DNA from: Rhodospirillales bacterium
GTDB taxonomy: Bacteria; Pseudomonadota; Alphaproteobacteria; Acetobacterales; Acetobacteraceae
Assembly: GCA_025352915.1 (NCBI GenBank)
Contig: JANXSA010000276.1
Coordinates: 1 to 14,726 of the forward strand
Direction: 5' to 3'
Length of the DNA: 14,726 nt
Shown: in pieces, positions 7,714-14,701 of the stretch
Numbering within the stretch: the stretch's first letter is position 1
Layout: each line of letters starts with the position of its first letter
The notes under the pieces: model-generated
The model's database searches: none
What the model was told of the DNA's origin: nothing
Seen by the model: the letters and a program-made list of their open reading frames with translations, nothing else
Made by a program: the position numbers and the translations under genes

Positions 7714-8689
7714 CCCAGCACCGGACGGGATGACGGCGCGCCCGCTGGTCAGCGTGATCGTGCCGACTCATGGCCGGGCCGCGCTGCTGGCGCGACTGCT
7801 CGATTCCCTGGCCGCACAGGACTGGCCCGCCGACCGGCTTGAGATCATCGTTGTCCATAATCACACCGCCGACGGCACCGAGGAGATGATGCGCGCGCGC
7901 ATCCCGGCCAGCCCGGCGCCATTGCACTACCACCGCACCAGCTTCAACCGGCCCGGGCCGTCCCGCCAGTTCGGGGCGGAGCGCGCCCACGGCACCATCC
8001 TGGCATTCATCGACGACGACTGCATCGCCACCCCGGGCTGGCTCGCCGCCGGGGTGCGGGCACTGCAAGACGGCCTGGCGCTGGTCCAGGGCCGCACCAT
8101 CCCGCACCCCGGCCAGACGCGGCGCCTGCTGGAAAAGACGGTGCAGGTCGAGGGACCGAGCATTTTCTTCGAGACCTGCAACATCTTCTACGACGCCGCG
8201 GCGTTCCGTGCCGTCGGCGGGTTCCCCGAAGCCTTCCGCGCCCTTCGATCGGCCGAGGACACCTCGCTGGGCTGGGCGATGCGCCAAGCCGGGCTTCCGA
8301 CCGGCTACACCGCCGCCGCACTGGTCCACCACGAGGTGTTCGCCGTCGGCATCGGCGAGTGGTTGCGCGCGGTCAACGTCGTCGAGATCGTCCCGCTGGT
8401 CGCCCGGCACTACCCGGCGATCCGGGAGCACCTGTTCGCCCGCTGCTTCCTCTCCCCGCTCACGGCGGCATTCAACGCTTTTGCTTTCGGGGCAATCGGT
8501 GGCAGCTTAGCGCATTCATCCCTTGCAGTGGCATGCTTGCCTTATGTGTGGCTTCGTTTCACCGACCGCGGCCGGTTCAACCGGCCCCATATTCTGCTCG
8601 CCCGCTTCGTCTGCGGCCTGCCACGGGCCGCGATGATGGCGGCGGCGCTGATTCGCGGCTCCTGGCGCGCGCGCTCCGTGGTGCTGTGA
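7703..8689 (+). CDS. GT2-like glycosyltransferase with C-terminal membrane segments, altered nucleotide-binding Asp
   Basis: 328 residues from ATG 7703, which overlaps the end of the previous gene by 11 bases. ATG 7730, preceded by GGACGGG, is an alternative that loses only nine unconserved residues. Motifs: PLVSVIVPTHGRA (14-26), AFIDDDC (101-107, with DDD 104-106 at the metal site), FETCNIFYD (156-164), and SAEDTSLGWAMRQAG (183-197, with the acidic ED pair). The first nucleotide-contacting Asp normally found in 'VVDN/VVDD' is replaced by His52 in IIVVHNHTADGT, an unusual change in an otherwise intact domain. The C-terminal third carries hydrophobic segments (about 256-286 and 297-318) and ends RSVVL, paralleling the RCPVL end of the GT2 at 2968-4020; the two look like diverged paralogues. 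It may be a glycosyltransferase with altered donor use, or of reduced activity. The next gene follows after 4 bases. Confidence 0.9.
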   Translation: MTADPAPDGMTARPLVSVIVPTHGRAALLARLLDSLAAQDWPADRLEIIVVHNHTADGTEEMMRARIPASPAPLHYHRTSFNRPGPSRQFGAERAHGTILAFIDDDCIATPGWLAAGVRALQDGLALVQGRTIPHPGQTRRLLEKTVQVEGPSIFFETCNIFYDAAAFRAVGGFPEAFRALRSAEDTSLGWAMRQAGLPTGYTAAALVHHEVFAVGIGEWLRAVNVVEIVPLVARHYPAIREHLFARCFLSPLTAAFNAFAFGAIGGSLAHSSLAVACLPYVWLRFTDRGRFNRPHILLARFVCGLPRAAMMAAALIRGSWRARSVVL

Positions 8690-8693
8690 GCCG

Positions 8694-9737
8694 ATGGCGC
8701 TGCGTGTCCTGATCACCCATGAGCGGTTTCCGCCCGATTTCGGCGGCGGCGGCGAGTACATCGTGCTGCGCACCGCCCAGGGCCTGCTGGCGCGCGGCAT
8801 CGATGTCCGGGTGCTGACCACCGGCGCGCCGGCGCTGACCGAGTTCGGCGGCGTATCGACCGAGCGGCTGCCCACCAGCCGCTATGGCTTCAACCTGCGC
8901 CTCGGCGCCATCGCCCGCGCCGCGCGCCAAGCCGACCTGGTCCACACCTTCACCTACCACGCCTGCCTGCCCTCGCTGCTGGCCGCGCGGCTCACCGGCC
9001 GGCCGGTGGTCTGCGGCATGCTGGCGCTGTTCGGCCCGGCCTGGCGCACCATGCGCGGGCCGCTCGCCGGACGGGCGCTCCAGGCGCTGGAACACCTCAT
9101 GGTCACCCGCCGCTACGACCGTTCGCTGTTCCTCAGCGAACCCTCCCGGCAACAGGCGATCCGCATGGGCGCGGACCCCAGCCGTGCCATGGTCCTGCAA
9201 CCCGGCATCGACCACGCCCGCCTGCCCAAGCCCGACCGCACCGCGCCGATCGTCCTGTTCAGCGGCAAGATGGAGACCCGCAAAGGCATCGACCACGTCT
9301 TCAACGCCGCCCGCGCCCTGCCGCACATCCCCTTCGTGGCCACCGGCTGGGCGCCCGACATGGCATCCCTCCGGCGCCGCGCGCCGCCGAACCTCGAACT
9401 GGTGGAATCCGAGGGCGACGACCGCTTCCTGGCCTATCTCGCGCGCGCCGCGATCTTCTTCTTCCCGTCCTATTCCGAAACCTTCGGCATCGTCGTCGCC
9501 GAGGCAATGGCCGCCGGCGCCGCCGTCGTCTCCAGCATCGACACCATCCGCTTCGAGGGCGCCCACATCGCACCCGGCGACGAGCCAGCCTTGATCGCGG
9601 CGATCCGCTCGCTATGGGACAACCCGGAGCGCCTGCGACTGGCCGGCGAGGCCAATGAACGCCTCGCCCGCGCCTTCACCTGGGAGGCCCATACCGACCG
9701 CCTGATCGCCATCTATGACGACGTGCTGGCCCACTGA
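8694..9737 (+). CDS. GT4-like (GT-B fold) glycosyltransferase
   Basis: Retaining GT-B glycosyltransferase of 347 residues, on the short side but complete. The N-terminus MALRVLITHERFPP runs straight into the glycine loop FGGGGEY (16-22), the usual GT4 donor/acceptor loop. The C-terminal half has LFSGKMETRKGID (188-200; Arg196/Lys197 as the diphosphate-binding pair), the linker element VATGWAP, and the E-x7-E motif ETFGIVVAE (Glu262 and Glu270), followed by AMAAGAAVVSS. Family membership is firm; the sugar donor and the order of action are not readable. The gene starts 4 bases after the GT2 stop. Its TGA overlaps the ATG of the next gene in TGATG (9735-9739), so translation of the two is probably coupled. 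Confidence 0.93.
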   Translation: MALRVLITHERFPPDFGGGGEYIVLRTAQGLLARGIDVRVLTTGAPALTEFGGVSTERLPTSRYGFNLRLGAIARAARQADLVHTFTYHACLPSLLAARLTGRPVVCGMLALFGPAWRTMRGPLAGRALQALEHLMVTRRYDRSLFLSEPSRQQAIRMGADPSRAMVLQPGIDHARLPKPDRTAPIVLFSGKMETRKGIDHVFNAARALPHIPFVATGWAPDMASLRRRAPPNLELVESEGDDRFLAYLARAAIFFFPSYSETFGIVVAEAMAAGAAVVSSIDTIRFEGAHIAPGDEPALIAAIRSLWDNPERLRLAGEANERLARAFTWEAHTDRLIAIYDDVLAH

Positions 9738-10897
9738 TGCGTGTCGCCCTCTACCATCCCTGGATCTACCTCAAGAGCGGGCTCGAACGCACGATCCTGG
9801 AAATCAACCGCCGCTCGCGCCACGACTGGACCTTCTACACCAGCCACTACGATCGCGCCGGCACCTACCCCGAACTCGGCGACGCCCGCATCGTCGAGCT
9901 GCCGCGCATCTCGGTGCGCCGCAACTACCTCTCGGTGCTGCGCGGCGCCCTGTCGATCGCCACCTGCAAGCTCGATCCCGCCGAATTCGACGTGCTGGTG
10001 ATCTCCTGCGAAGGCATCGGCGACCTGATGACCCTGCGCAACACCGCCCGCCCGATCGGCTGCCTGTGCTTCACCCCGCTGCGCGCCACCTTCGACGCCA
10101 GCTACCGCGCCCGCCTGCTCGCCCGCGCCGGCTGGAAGCGCCCGGCCGCCCTGGCCATCGAGTTCGCCTTCCGCATGCTCGACCGGCTGTGCTGGCGCCG
10201 CTACCAACAGGTGCTGGCGATCAGCGACACGGTGCGCCAGCGCATCGCCGCCGGCGGCCTGCGCGACGCCAGCCGCGTCGCCATCGCCTATCCCGGCATC
10301 GATGTGCGCCAGATCCGCGCGGCGGACCAGTGGCAGCCCTATTTCCTGCTCGCCGGCCGCATCATGTGGACCAAGAACATCGAGATGGGCATCGCCGCCT
10401 TCGCCCAGGCCCGGGCCAAGATCGGGCCGGAATGGCGCCTGGTGATCGCCGGCATGGTCGACGCCAAGAGCGAGGCCTACATGGCCGCCCTGCGCGCCTT
10501 CGCCGCCGAAGTCGGCGGCGTCGAGTTCCGCGTCGCCCCCTCCGACGACGAAATGCGCGCGCTCTACGAAGGCTGCACCGCCGTGGTGTTCACCGCCTTC
10601 AACGAGGACTGGGGCCTGGTCCCGCTCGAGGCGATGGCCGCCGGCAAGCCGGTCATCGCGGTCAACCGCGGCGGCCCCTGCGAAACCGTGCTGCACGGTC
10701 AAACCGGCTACCTGGAAGAAGACTCGCCCGAAGCCTTCGCGCGCCGCATGACCGAGCTGGCCGCCAACCAACCCCTGGCGCGCCAGCTCGGCCTGGCCGG
10801 CACCGAACGCGTGCGGCAGTTCACCTGGGACGCCTTCGTCGAAGGGCTCGACCGGATGGTGGACCAGTTGGCCGAGCCGACAACGCCGGCACCATGA
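9737..10897 (+). CDS. GT4-like (GT-B fold) glycosyltransferase
   Basis: Retaining GT-B glycosyltransferase of 386 residues, starting inside the TGATG junction with the preceding gene. The N-terminal motif is KSGLERTILEINRR (13-26), corresponding to the 'GGAER' loop of GT4 enzymes but with a Ser-Gly-Leu variant. Other elements: LAISDTVRQRI (160-170), YPGIDV (185-190), LLAGRIMWTKNIE (204-216; Arg208 and Lys213 in the phosphate-binding region), and the E-x7-E motif EDWGLVPLE (Glu290 and Glu298), followed by AMAAGKPVIAVNRGGPCETV. This arrangement is the same as in WbaZ/mannosyltransferase-type GT4 proteins as I recall them, but the donor is not assigned. It ends in ATGA (10894-10897), overlapping the next gene's start by 4 bases. 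The antisense and +1 frames over this gene are also open, which reflects GC-rich codon use, not extra genes. Confidence 0.93.
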   Translation: MRVALYHPWIYLKSGLERTILEINRRSRHDWTFYTSHYDRAGTYPELGDARIVELPRISVRRNYLSVLRGALSIATCKLDPAEFDVLVISCEGIGDLMTLRNTARPIGCLCFTPLRATFDASYRARLLARAGWKRPAALAIEFAFRMLDRLCWRRYQQVLAISDTVRQRIAAGGLRDASRVAIAYPGIDVRQIRAADQWQPYFLLAGRIMWTKNIEMGIAAFAQARAKIGPEWRLVIAGMVDAKSEAYMAALRAFAAEVGGVEFRVAPSDDEMRALYEGCTAVVFTAFNEDWGLVPLEAMAAGKPVIAVNRGGPCETVLHGQTGYLEEDSPEAFARRMTELAANQPLARQLGLAGTERVRQFTWDAFVEGLDRMVDQLAEPTTPAP

Positions 10898-12423
10898 CGA
10901 CAGCAAGCCGCTGGCGCACCACAACCGGCGTGTCGGCGCTGCTCGCGCTCGCCATCACGGCCCGGCTGGTCCATCTCGACACCGACCCGATCTGGTACGA
11001 CGAGGCCGCCACCATCGGCATCGCCTCGATGGACTGGCGCGTGATCCTCGGGCCAATGGCCGAGGTCGAGTCGAGCCCGCCCGGCTACTACATCGCCGCC
11101 AAGCTCTGGTCCGCCCTGCACGACGACAGCATCTGGTGGCTGCGCATGCTCTCGGTCCTGGCCGGCGCCGGCGCGATCATCCCGGTATTCCTGCTCGCCC
11201 GCACCGCTTTCGGCACCCAAGCCGCATGGATCGCCGGCGCGTTCATCGCCTTGGCCGCCTCGCATGTCCGCCTGTCGCAGGACGCACGATGCTACGCCCT
11301 GCTGTCCCTGGTGACCGCGACGGCAATGCTGGCCGCAGCACGGCTGTCCGGCGACGGCAAGCGCGGCATTGCCGCGGCGATATGCCTCGGCACGCTGATG
11401 GGCATCGGCCTGTGGCTGCACGCCACCGCCGCCCTGATCGCGGTCAGCCTCAACCTGTTCGTCCTGGTGCAGCTCGCCCATGACCGCGCCCGGCTGCCGC
11501 GCGGCCTGCTGCTGCTTGCCGCCGCCAACCTGCTCGCGCTGGCGATCGCGGCCCGGCCAATCCTGGCCATCCTGGCGCATCTCGGCGCCGATGACGGCTA
11601 TGTCGACCGCTGGATCGCCCCGCCGGCGATCATCGACGCGGCACGGCTATACGGACGGACGCTGGTGGCGCCGTTCCTGTACGTCCTGTCGCCGCTGGCA
11701 CTCGGCCTGCACATCCTGCTGCTGGGCGCCGCATTCCTGACCTGGTGGCGCCAGCGCAGCCCCATGCTGCTCGCGCTGGCGGCAATGCTGGCGGCCAGCC
11801 TGGTGGCGCTGCCGCTGGCCAGCCAGTTCCGCCCGGTGCTGCTCGACCGCACGGCGCTGTTCATGCTGCTGCCGCTGGCGCTGCTGCTGGCCGCCGCCGC
11901 CGCCTCCGCCACCCTGCCGCGCCGCCTCTCCGCCGCATTGGTCGCGGCCCTGCTGCTGTTGCAGGCGACCGGCGTGATCCGCTGGCACACCCAACCCGAC
12001 CGCCGGGAACGCTGGGACCAGGCCGCCGAGATCCTGCAAGCGCAGATGCAGCCCGGCGAGCCGATCGTCCTGCCCGATAGCAGCTTCGTCTCGATCTCCC
12101 TGGCACGCCATCTCGCGCGCGCCGGACACGCGGTGCCGCGCATGATCGCGGTGCCGCCGCACTCGCCGCTGGAGCAGCTGGTGGCACAACAGTTGATGCC
12201 CGGCTTCCTCCCTGACGCCAGCGCCCTGTGTCAGCACCTGGGCGACGGGATTCCCGGACTCTGGCTGGTCCTGCGCGAACAGCCAGACCCGGTCGCCGCC
12301 GACGACACCTTCACCACCCGCAGCGCCGTCCGCGCGGCCCTGCTGCACGGCGGCGCCAGCCTGCGCGAGACGCTGCGCCGGCCCGGCATCGTGCTAGAGC
12401 GCTGGACCGCGCCGCGCTGCTGA
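10894..12423 (+). CDS. GT39/ArnT-like polytopic membrane glycosyltransferase (RgtA/B/C/D-like domain)
   Basis: 509-residue integral membrane protein that probably transfers a sugar from a polyprenyl-phosphate donor to glycan or lipid on the periplasmic side. GT39/GT-C signatures are present: IWYDEAAT (33-40; Asp36-Glu37, with the Asp in the first periplasmic loop normally catalytic), SSPPGYYIAAKLW (60-72, equivalent to the HPP-x-YY motif of this superfamily), and SQDARCYALL (128-137, equivalent to the S-x-E/D-x-R-x-Y motif). About ten hydrophobic segments run from residue 12 to about 365, followed by a soluble domain of roughly 140 residues, including the segment RWDQAAEILQAQMQPGEPIVL. ATG 10894 is chosen because it gives the ATGA overlap and a normal N-terminus; the same frame stays open upstream through the previous gene, but the sequence there is a frame-shifted shadow. 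It is the last gene before a 199-base gap. It could glycosylate the polymer, lipid A or a protein. Confidence 0.88.
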   Translation: MTTASRWRTTTGVSALLALAITARLVHLDTDPIWYDEAATIGIASMDWRVILGPMAEVESSPPGYYIAAKLWSALHDDSIWWLRMLSVLAGAGAIIPVFLLARTAFGTQAAWIAGAFIALAASHVRLSQDARCYALLSLVTATAMLAAARLSGDGKRGIAAAICLGTLMGIGLWLHATAALIAVSLNLFVLVQLAHDRARLPRGLLLLAAANLLALAIAARPILAILAHLGADDGYVDRWIAPPAIIDAARLYGRTLVAPFLYVLSPLALGLHILLLGAAFLTWWRQRSPMLLALAAMLAASLVALPLASQFRPVLLDRTALFMLLPLALLLAAAAASATLPRRLSAALVAALLLLQATGVIRWHTQPDRRERWDQAAEILQAQMQPGEPIVLPDSSFVSISLARHLARAGHAVPRMIAVPPHSPLEQLVAQQLMPGFLPDASALCQHLGDGIPGLWLVLREQPDPVAADDTFTTRSAVRAALLHGGASLRETLRRPGIVLERWTAPRC

Positions 12424-12461
12424 GCGCATGCCGCGACGGCCTCAATTCATTGCGATCATCC

Positions 12462-12484
12462 GCCGCAGCCCCCCTGCCGCAGCC
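12462..12484 (+). repeat. Short direct repeat, 9 bp, period 14
   Basis: GCCGCAGCC occurs at 12462-12470 and again at 12476-12484, separated by CCCCT. It lies just upstream of the TTGACA element. In GC-rich DNA such a repeat can arise by chance, but its position directly before the AT-rich island makes a regulator-binding site possible. Confidence 0.3.
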
Positions 12485-12525
12485 GTATTCTATTGACAAT
12501 AATGTTGAATTCGTTGACGCTCGAA

Positions 12526-12550
12526 CACGAAAAGCGCGGCACTTTTCGTG
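12526..12550. repeat. Perfect 9-bp inverted repeat (operator or 5'-leader hairpin)
   Basis: CACGAAAAG (12526-12534) is the exact reverse complement of CTTTTCGTG (12542-12550), with a 7-base spacer CGCGGCA. It lies about 73 bases before the radical SAM start codon and 28 bases after the TTGACA hexamer. The arms are AT-rich in the middle, and the right arm is followed by ATTTAA, not a T-run, so it does not look like an intrinsic terminator for the upstream operon. Dyad arms of this size fit an operator for a dimeric regulator, or a hairpin in the mRNA leader. Function is inference. Confidence 0.6.
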
Positions 12551-12606
12551 ATTTAACCCATCCCGTTCGTATTCCAGCTTCGCGGGGGATATCGGCGCCC
12601 ATCGGC

Positions 12607-12612
12607 GAGGAG
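12607..12612 (+). promoter_or_regulatory. Strong ribosome binding site of the radical SAM gene
   Basis: GAGGAG(A) at 12607-12613 is a near-perfect Shine-Dalgarno, with about 10 bases to ATG 12623. It is the clearest ribosome site in the window; most cluster genes have weak sites and appear to depend on coupling. It fixes the start at 12623 and supports independent expression of this gene. Confidence 0.75.
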
Positions 12613-12622
12613 ACCATAGACG

Positions 12623-14701
12623 ATGACATTGAACGTCTATCTGGGTGATCTGCGGTACCACACCGCCGGTATCCTGGCCAATGACTGCATGCCCCTCGGC
12701 GTCGCCTACATGAAGGCCGTCATCGACCGCGACAACCCCGCCGCCGCCGCCCGCCTGTTCGTCTACCCCGACACCCTGCTCGCGGCCCTGAAATCCGCGC
12801 CGCCCGACGTGCTGATGCTCAGCAATTATGTCTGGAACGAGGCGCTGTCGCGCGAGTTCTTCCGCATCGCCAAGATGCTGAACCCCAATGTCCTCACCGT
12901 CATGGGCGGCCCCAACCTGGCGCTGGAGCCCGCCCGCCAGATCGCCTATCTCGACCAGAATCCCGAAATCGACGTCTACATCACCGGCGAGGGCGATTTC
13001 GCCGCCAACGACCTGCTCAACGTCTTCATGGACACCGGCCTGTCGCACAAAGCCTTCGGCGCCCGCGGCGTCCAATCCGCCATGTGGCGCAACCCCGAGG
13101 GCCAGGTCGTCCGCAACGACACCCATGCCCGCCGCCGCGAAATCAACGACATCCCCTCCCCCTGGCTCGACGGCGCCCAGGACGATTTCTTCGATGGCCG
13201 CCTCGCCCCAATGATCGAAACCAACCGCGGCTGCCCCTTCACCTGCACCTTCTGCGCCCAGGGCACCTCCTGGTACTCCAAGGTCAACAACTTCGACCTC
13301 GATCGCGTCAAGGAAGAAATCCACTATATCGCCCGCCGCATCAAGGATAAGTCGCCCAACATGGGCACCCTGCGCATCGCCGATTCGAATTACGGCATGT
13401 TCGAGCGCGACATCGAGATCTCCGGCTTCATCGGCAAGATGCAGCGCGACTACAACTGGCCCACCTTCATCGACGCCACCACCGGCAAGAACCGCCCCGA
13501 GCGCATCATCAAATCGGTCGAACAGGTCAACGGCGCCCTCGTCCTCTACCAGGCCGTCCAGTCGCTCGACGAAGACGTGCTGCGCAAGGTCAAGCGCCAG
13601 ACGATCAAGCTCGACGCCTACAAGGCGCTCGAGGTCCATATGCGCGGGCGCGGCCTTAAATCGGTCTCCGACCTGATCCTCGGCCTGCCCGGCGAAAGTC
13701 TGCAAACCCATCTCGTGGGCCTGGCCACGCTGCTCGACAGCAACATCGACCAGATGCACAACTTCCAGGCGATGATGCTGAAGGGCTCGGAGATGGAGAG
13801 GCTCGACAGCCGCGAGGAGTTCAGGTTCGACACGCGCTTCCGCGTGTTGCCGCGCAACTTCGGCGCCTATGAAGGACAGCGCGTGTTCGACACCGAAGAG
13901 ATCGTGATCGCCACCGATACCCTGCCGTTCGAGGACTACATCACCAGCCGCAAATACCACCTGGTCAGCAGCGTGTTCTGGAACGACGGCTGGTTCAGCC
14001 ACGTCGTCGCCTTCTGCCGCGCCCTCGGCATCAAGAACTCCGACTGGTGGCTGGCCATGCTGCCGGCGCTGGAAGACGGCGGCCCGGAAGTGCGCGGCCT
14101 GCTGGACCAGTTCGTCGGCGAAACCAAGGCCGAGCTGTTCGACTCCAAGGAGGAATGCATCGCCTTCTACGCCCGCGACGAGAACTACGAAAAACTCGGC
14201 CGCGGCGAAATCGGCGACAACCTGATGTACCGCTACCGCGCCATCGCCTCGTTCTTCATCTGGAACGCCATCTGCTCCTCGGCCATGTCGGCCACCCGCG
14301 CTCTGCTCGAATCCCGCGGCCTCATCGCCGAAATCCCCGACTTCGACCGCTTCTGGCAGGATTTCACCACCTTCGTGCGCCTGTCCCACGCCACCGGCGA
14401 CACCGAGGCGAAAATCCTCGCCCCCACCGCCGCCATGCTGAACTACGACATCGCCGCCTGGCTGGCCTCCGGCAACCTCACCGACCCCAGCGCCTACCGC
14501 CTGCACGAACCCACCCAATTCGTCTTCAAACTCAGCGCCGACGGCGAAGACGAACTGTCCAAAGCCCTGATCGTCTGGACCACCCATATCCGCGGCCTGT
14601 CCAAACTGGTCACCCGCGTCCGCACGGAATCCCAGGTCCGCCAATGCCGCCGCACCAACCTGGTCCTCCCGATGACCGGCAACAGCATCGCCGCCGAGTA
14701 A
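12623..14701 (+). CDS. Radical SAM protein with N-terminal B12-binding-like domain and long C-terminal extension
   Basis: 692-residue iron-sulfur enzyme. Residues 1 to about 170 look like the Rossmann-type B12-binding domain of class B radical SAM enzymes: MPLGVAYMKAVI (23-34), DVLMLSNYVWN (62-72), VMGGPNLALEP (93-103), ITGEGDFA (120-127). The classic DxHxxG cobalamin-ligand motif is absent, as in many class B enzymes. The radical SAM core starts at NRGCPFTCTFCAQG (201-214), where Cys204, Cys208 and Cys211 form the CxxxCxxC [4Fe-4S] site. YQAVQSLDEDVLRKVKRQT and SDLILGLPGES, downstream of it, are core barrel motifs. About 240 residues from 450 on are a C-terminal extension rich in Trp/Phe/Tyr that I do not recognise. 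The start is supported by GAGGAG at 12607. It has its own leader region and follows a polysaccharide operon, so a sugar, polyprenyl lipid or lipid A modification (methylation, C-C bond formation or ring rearrangement) is plausible, but no reaction is assigned. Confidence 0.9.
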   Translation: MTLNVYLGDLRYHTAGILANDCMPLGVAYMKAVIDRDNPAAAARLFVYPDTLLAALKSAPPDVLMLSNYVWNEALSREFFRIAKMLNPNVLTVMGGPNLALEPARQIAYLDQNPEIDVYITGEGDFAANDLLNVFMDTGLSHKAFGARGVQSAMWRNPEGQVVRNDTHARRREINDIPSPWLDGAQDDFFDGRLAPMIETNRGCPFTCTFCAQGTSWYSKVNNFDLDRVKEEIHYIARRIKDKSPNMGTLRIADSNYGMFERDIEISGFIGKMQRDYNWPTFIDATTGKNRPERIIKSVEQVNGALVLYQAVQSLDEDVLRKVKRQTIKLDAYKALEVHMRGRGLKSVSDLILGLPGESLQTHLVGLATLLDSNIDQMHNFQAMMLKGSEMERLDSREEFRFDTRFRVLPRNFGAYEGQRVFDTEEIVIATDTLPFEDYITSRKYHLVSSVFWNDGWFSHVVAFCRALGIKNSDWWLAMLPALEDGGPEVRGLLDQFVGETKAELFDSKEECIAFYARDENYEKLGRGEIGDNLMYRYRAIASFFIWNAICSSAMSATRALLESRGLIAEIPDFDRFWQDFTTFVRLSHATGDTEAKILAPTAAMLNYDIAAWLASGNLTDPSAYRLHEPTQFVFKLSADGEDELSKALIVWTTHIRGLSKLVTRVRTESQVRQCRRTNLVLPMTGNSIAAE

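Larger units (their letters stand above)
12424..12622. promoter_or_regulatory. Intergenic region with AT-rich island; probable promoter for the radical SAM gene
   Basis: This is the only gap longer than 100 bases between genes. Its centre (about 12480-12560) is AT-rich against a very GC-rich background. It holds a perfect TTGACA (12493-12498), a second TTGACG (12514-12519), a -10-like AATAAT (12498-12503) and a perfect inverted repeat (12526-12550). No pair of hexamers has ideal spacing: a -10 for TTGACA would fall at about 12515-12520, which reads TGACGC, and AATAAT would need a -35 near 12474-12480, where only a weak CTGCCG is found. A promoter is therefore likely by composition and position, but its exact boxes are not established. 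No hairpin followed by a T-run that would terminate the upstream operon is seen. Confidence 0.5.

Noticed and set aside
9715..12423. A single 902-residue fusion of a GT4-overlapping frame with the GT39-like gene
   Set aside because: The first 393 codons are a +1 shadow of the GT4 gene at 9737-10897, rich in Arg/Pro with no domain. Real GT39 sequence begins exactly at ATG 10894 in an ATGA overlap.
12526..12550. The inverted repeat as an intrinsic terminator of the polysaccharide operon
   Set aside because: The stem is not GC-rich and is followed by ATTTAACCC, not a T-run; it is also over 100 bases past the GT39 stop. An operator or leader hairpin fits better.
12311..14644. A 777-codon reading frame on the - strand over the radical SAM gene
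   Set aside because: It is the reverse shadow of a clear radical SAM gene; its composition (Gly/Val/Asp/Glu/Ala repeats) mirrors the sense codons. It also spans the intergenic dyad and the upstream gene end with no ribosome site of its own.
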